Assembly (NCBI GenBank): GCA_030152125.1
Contig: JASLIR010000378.1
Location: 1 to 10,447 of the forward strand
Direction of reading: 5' to 3'
Source: Alkanindiges sp.
Lineage (GTDB): Bacteria > Pseudomonadota > Gammaproteobacteria > Pseudomonadales > Moraxellaceae
DNA length: 10,447 nt
Part shown: piece after piece, positions 8,022 through 10,447 of the stretch
Layout of the letters: each line of letters starts with the position of its first letter
How positions within the stretch are numbered: the first letter of the stretch is position 1
The notes under the pieces: generated by a model
Databases searched by the model: none
The model's input: the letters and a program-made list of their open reading frames with translations, nothing else
Told to the model about the DNA's origin: nothing
Translations under genes and position numbers: made by a program

Positions 8022-10208
8022 ATGCTATTTAATCGGGCTTTGCCATTTCAATTATCCATGCTGATGACGGCGATGTTATTGTCATCTGCGTATGCAGTGG
8101 AAAACACGCCTACTGAAACAGAACAACCCAAGGACACTTTGCCTACTATCCATTTGGTGGCTAATAAACAGGACACCTCTTCCAGCAATAGCTACACTGT
8201 GAAAAAAAGCACGAGTGCCAATAAATTAAATGTAAGCGTGCAGGAAACACCGCAAACTGTGAATGTGGTGACGCGGCAGCAAATAGATGACTTTGCATTA
8301 ACATCCAGCAGGGCAGTGCTGAATAATACACCGGGCGTCACCGTCCAGGCCACAGAGACCGATCGTTCAGTCTATACCGCACGCGGTTTTGAAATTTCCA
8401 ATATCCTGGTGGATGGGGTGGGTTTTCCAGCCAGTGAATGGAATTATAATGACACCGATCCGGACAGCTATTTTTATGACCGTATTGAAGTGGTGAAAGG
8501 GGCTGATGCCCTGATGAATGCTTTTGGTGATCCCAGTGCGACCATTAACTATATCCGCAAACGTCCAACCAAAGAATTGCAGGCTAATCTAGGCCTGAGT
8601 TATGGCTCATGGAACACCCAACGTTATGAGGCTGATGTATCCGGCGCCTTAACTACGGATGGCCGTGTTCGTGGGCGTTTGCTGGGTTATGAACAAACCG
8701 GCGATTATTATCTGGATCGTTATTCTGTGGAAAAAAATGGCCTTGCCGTCAGCCTTGCCGCAGACTTAACTGATAGTACCCTGCTGACTGTTGGCTATAG
8801 CCGGGACAACCGCAAACCAAATGCGGTGGATTGGGGCGCATTGCCGTTAATGGATGCTAATGGCAAACAGATCAGCTATGCGGGTTCTTATAATCCAAAC
8901 CCGGACTGGACCTATTGGGATAACCGGTCACAAAATACGTTTGTGGAGTTGCAACAGAAGATCAATGACAACTGGAAGCTTAATTTTAGTTATAACTATG
9001 ATCAAAAAGACCGTCAAAGCCAGCTCTTGTATTATTCCGGTTATCCAACAGCAACGGGTTCAGATGTTGATCTTTATGCCAGTGGTTACCAGGAAAGAAA
9101 TAGCCGCAAGAGTGCCGACATCAATTTAAATGGTGCATTTGAATTATTCGGTCAACAGCATGAACTCGTCATTGGTGCGACGATCGCACAAAACTGGCAA
9201 CATGATCATGAAAAAAGTGGGGAAATTACCGATAGCCGGGTAGGGCAGTGCGAGCGTGGATCTGGTGCAGATGTGTACTACACTCAGTGTACAACTGACT
9301 GGGCAAGCTGGACGCCCACTTCAGTAAAGTTTTCGGACTTTTATGAAACGGCCAAGTACAGGGAAAAAATTAAATCTATCTATGCTGCAACCCGTGTGCA
9401 TTTAAATGATGATTTAAAAGTGATTCTGGGGGCAAACTATGTACAGGCAACCAGTACGGGTGTCAGTTATGGTGATCCAGTGGTTTTTAGTGAAAATAAA
9501 GTCTCACCCTATGTGGGAGTCACCTACAATTTCACCCCGGAATATACGGGCTATGCCAGTTACACTTCTATTTTCCGCCCACAAACCAGTGTTGATGCTG
9601 CTACAGGCCAAGCGGCCAAACCCATTGATGGTGATAGCTATGAAATGGGTGTAAAGAGCGCTTGGCTGGATAATCAGTTGACAGGAACATTTGCTGTGTT
9701 CAGAACTACAGAAAGTAATTATCCGCTGCGTTCTTCTGATGGCAATCCACTGAACCATAAAGTTGAAGTGAGTGATTTACGTGCGCAAGGCATAGAAGTG
9801 ACATTAGCGGGTCAGGTGACCGATAACCTGAATCTTTCCCTGGGTTATGTACAATTTAATTTAAAGGACCTGAAAAATGGTGGTGAGGCACGCACTTATA
9901 ATCCAAATCAGACTTTTAATCTGTTAAGCACCTACACGCTACCCGTCATTCCAGGATTAAAACTGGGTGCAGGCTTACAATGGCAAGCGAAGATTAAGCG
10001 TTATGATGCAGATTATGATGCCTATTTACGTCAGGGGGATTATGCCCTGTTGAGCCTCATGACAAGCTATGAGGTGAATGATCATATCAGTGTACAGGCT
10101 AATGGTTATAATATTGGCGATAAGAAGTATTTAAACAGCTTTAATGATGGGCAGGCGTTTTATGGTGCACCAGCCAATTATACGGTGGGCATAAAGCTGA
10201 AATATTAA
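8022..10208 (+). CDS. TonB-dependent siderophore receptor, FhuE/FpvA-like
   Basis: A 728-residue outer-membrane receptor that would carry ferric siderophores into the periplasm using energy from TonB-ExbB-ExbD. The signal peptide (1-25) ends SSAYA before VENT. A possible TonB box lies in DTLPTIHLVA (38-47). The plug domain (about 70-180) has the typical SVQETPQTVNVVT, LNNTPGVTV, YTARGFEISNILVDG, YDRIEVVKGADALM and GDPSATINYIRKRPT segments. The rest (about 190-728) is the 22-strand barrel, ending in a strand that closes on Tyr (VGIKLKY). C410 and C423, 12 residues apart, could form a disulfide in an external loop. There is no N-terminal signalling extension as in FecA/FpvA, so it should not drive an ECF sigma factor. 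The length matches FhuE (about 730). The exact ligand cannot be inferred. An upstream Fur-like site supports iron control. An in-frame ATG at 7995 would add nine residues. Confidence 0.93.
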   Translation: MLFNRALPFQLSMLMTAMLLSSAYAVENTPTETEQPKDTLPTIHLVANKQDTSSSNSYTVKKSTSANKLNVSVQETPQTVNVVTRQQIDDFALTSSRAVLNNTPGVTVQATETDRSVYTARGFEISNILVDGVGFPASEWNYNDTDPDSYFYDRIEVVKGADALMNAFGDPSATINYIRKRPTKELQANLGLSYGSWNTQRYEADVSGALTTDGRVRGRLLGYEQTGDYYLDRYSVEKNGLAVSLAADLTDSTLLTVGYSRDNRKPNAVDWGALPLMDANGKQISYAGSYNPNPDWTYWDNRSQNTFVELQQKINDNWKLNFSYNYDQKDRQSQLLYYSGYPTATGSDVDLYASGYQERNSRKSADINLNGAFELFGQQHELVIGATIAQNWQHDHEKSGEITDSRVGQCERGSGADVYYTQCTTDWASWTPTSVKFSDFYETAKYREKIKSIYAATRVHLNDDLKVILGANYVQATSTGVSYGDPVVFSENKVSPYVGVTYNFTPEYTGYASYTSIFRPQTSVDAATGQAAKPIDGDSYEMGVKSAWLDNQLTGTFAVFRTTESNYPLRSSDGNPLNHKVEVSDLRAQGIEVTLAGQVTDNLNLSLGYVQFNLKDLKNGGEARTYNPNQTFNLLSTYTLPVIPGLKLGAGLQWQAKIKRYDADYDAYLRQGDYALLSLMTSYEVNDHISVQANGYNIGDKKYLNSFNDGQAFYGAPANYTVGIKLKY

Positions 10209-10214
10209 TACTGG

Positions 10215-10269
10215 AGAATCTTTAAGGTGATTCTGCACAGCCTGCCGTGCTACATGGCAGGCTGTTTTT
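10215..10269 (+). terminator. Intrinsic terminator after the receptor, preceded by a second hairpin
   Basis: CAGCCTGCC (10238-10246) and GGCAGGCTG (10256-10264) form a perfect 9-bp stem followed by TTTTT (10265-10269). Just upstream, AGAATC (10215-10220) and GATTCT (10229-10234) form a smaller perfect stem with an 8-base loop. The first hairpin could stabilise the mRNA end; the second is the terminator proper. Confidence 0.92.
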
Positions 10270-10326
10270 ATTTGAGCATTTTGATCAATTACTAAGCGCT
10301 TTTGCCATATACAGGCTGTCCGCTAT

Positions 10327-10355
10327 CTGACAATAATGTATGTCAGCAATATAAT
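10327..10355 (+). promoter_or_regulatory. Near-consensus sigma70 promoter with overlapping dyad
   Basis: CTGACA (10327-10332, 5 of 6) and TATAAT (10350-10355, 6 of 6) are spaced by exactly 17 bases. The inverted repeat CTGACA 10327-10332/TGTCAG 10341-10346 covers the -35 and most of the spacer, so a bound dimer would exclude RNA polymerase. The start would be near 10362, only about 11 bases before ATG 10373. Confidence 0.7.
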
Positions 10356-10372
10356 AATCAGGATGTACGGAC

Positions 10373-10447
10373 ATGACGGCAGCAGCAAACCAGACTCAGC
10401 GCAACCCGCGTAAACAGGTCACTGGTATTACGGTACGCCGGCCAAAA
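10373..10447 (+). CDS. N-terminal start of an unidentified protein (partial)
   Basis: ATG 10373 opens a frame running off the right edge, with 25 codons visible, starting MTAAANQTQRNPRKQ and continuing VTGITVRRPK. A stop codon in this frame at 10355-10357 and the absence of another start make 10373 the only usable start. AGGA at 10360-10363 lies 9 bases upstream. The N-terminus is polar and basic with no signal peptide or membrane segment, suggesting a cytosolic protein. The ITVRRPK segment faintly recalls the start of COG3687-type predicted metal-dependent hydrolases, but 25 residues are too few to name a family. A terminator and its own promoter separate it from the receptor gene, so a link to iron uptake should not be assumed. 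Confidence 0.7.
   Translation, partial: MTAAANQTQRNPRKQVTGITVRRPK

Overview
The window reads as a chromosomal stretch from a Gram-negative bacterium, most likely a betaproteobacterium. A Methylophilaceae-like methylotroph is my best guess, from the flavour of the GltB and GltD proteins and the moderate base composition; this is inference and no phylogenetic marker was tested. An outer-membrane TonB-dependent receptor with a signal peptide and a C-terminal aromatic residue confirms a two-membrane cell. All genes I support lie on the + strand. I find no tRNA, rRNA, CRISPR array, transposase or phage gene.

Layout: positions 1-182 hold the C-terminal tail of an unidentified protein that runs in from the left and ends at a probable terminator. 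A 459-base non-coding stretch follows (183-641). It holds a candidate promoter and, downstream of it, four successive potential RNA hairpins in front of gltB. gltB (642-5147) and gltD (5215-6639) encode the large and small subunits of NADPH-dependent glutamate synthase (GOGAT), the enzyme that with glutamine synthetase forms the main ammonia-assimilation cycle. The two genes are 67 bases apart, with an intercistronic hairpin but no U-tract, and a strong intrinsic terminator closes the operon at 6661-6687.

A short regulatory-looking region with a perfect dyad and three 17-base tandem repeats precedes a glutathione S-transferase family gene (6842-7426). A candidate promoter overlapping the end of that gene leads to a small membrane-anchored glutaredoxin-like protein (7492-7881) whose redox domain is predicted to face the periplasm. 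After a probable terminator comes a Fur-box-like sequence and a TonB-dependent siderophore receptor (best start 8022, end 10208), which would import ferric chelates under iron limitation. A strong terminator follows. The window ends with the first 25 codons of another gene (from 10373) behind a near-consensus promoter that would give an almost leaderless transcript.

The protein-coding content is conventional. I do not see a new multi-gene system. The most interesting signals are non-coding (the structured gltB leader, the 17-base repeat array, the promoter dyads) together with the periplasm-facing glutaredoxin.
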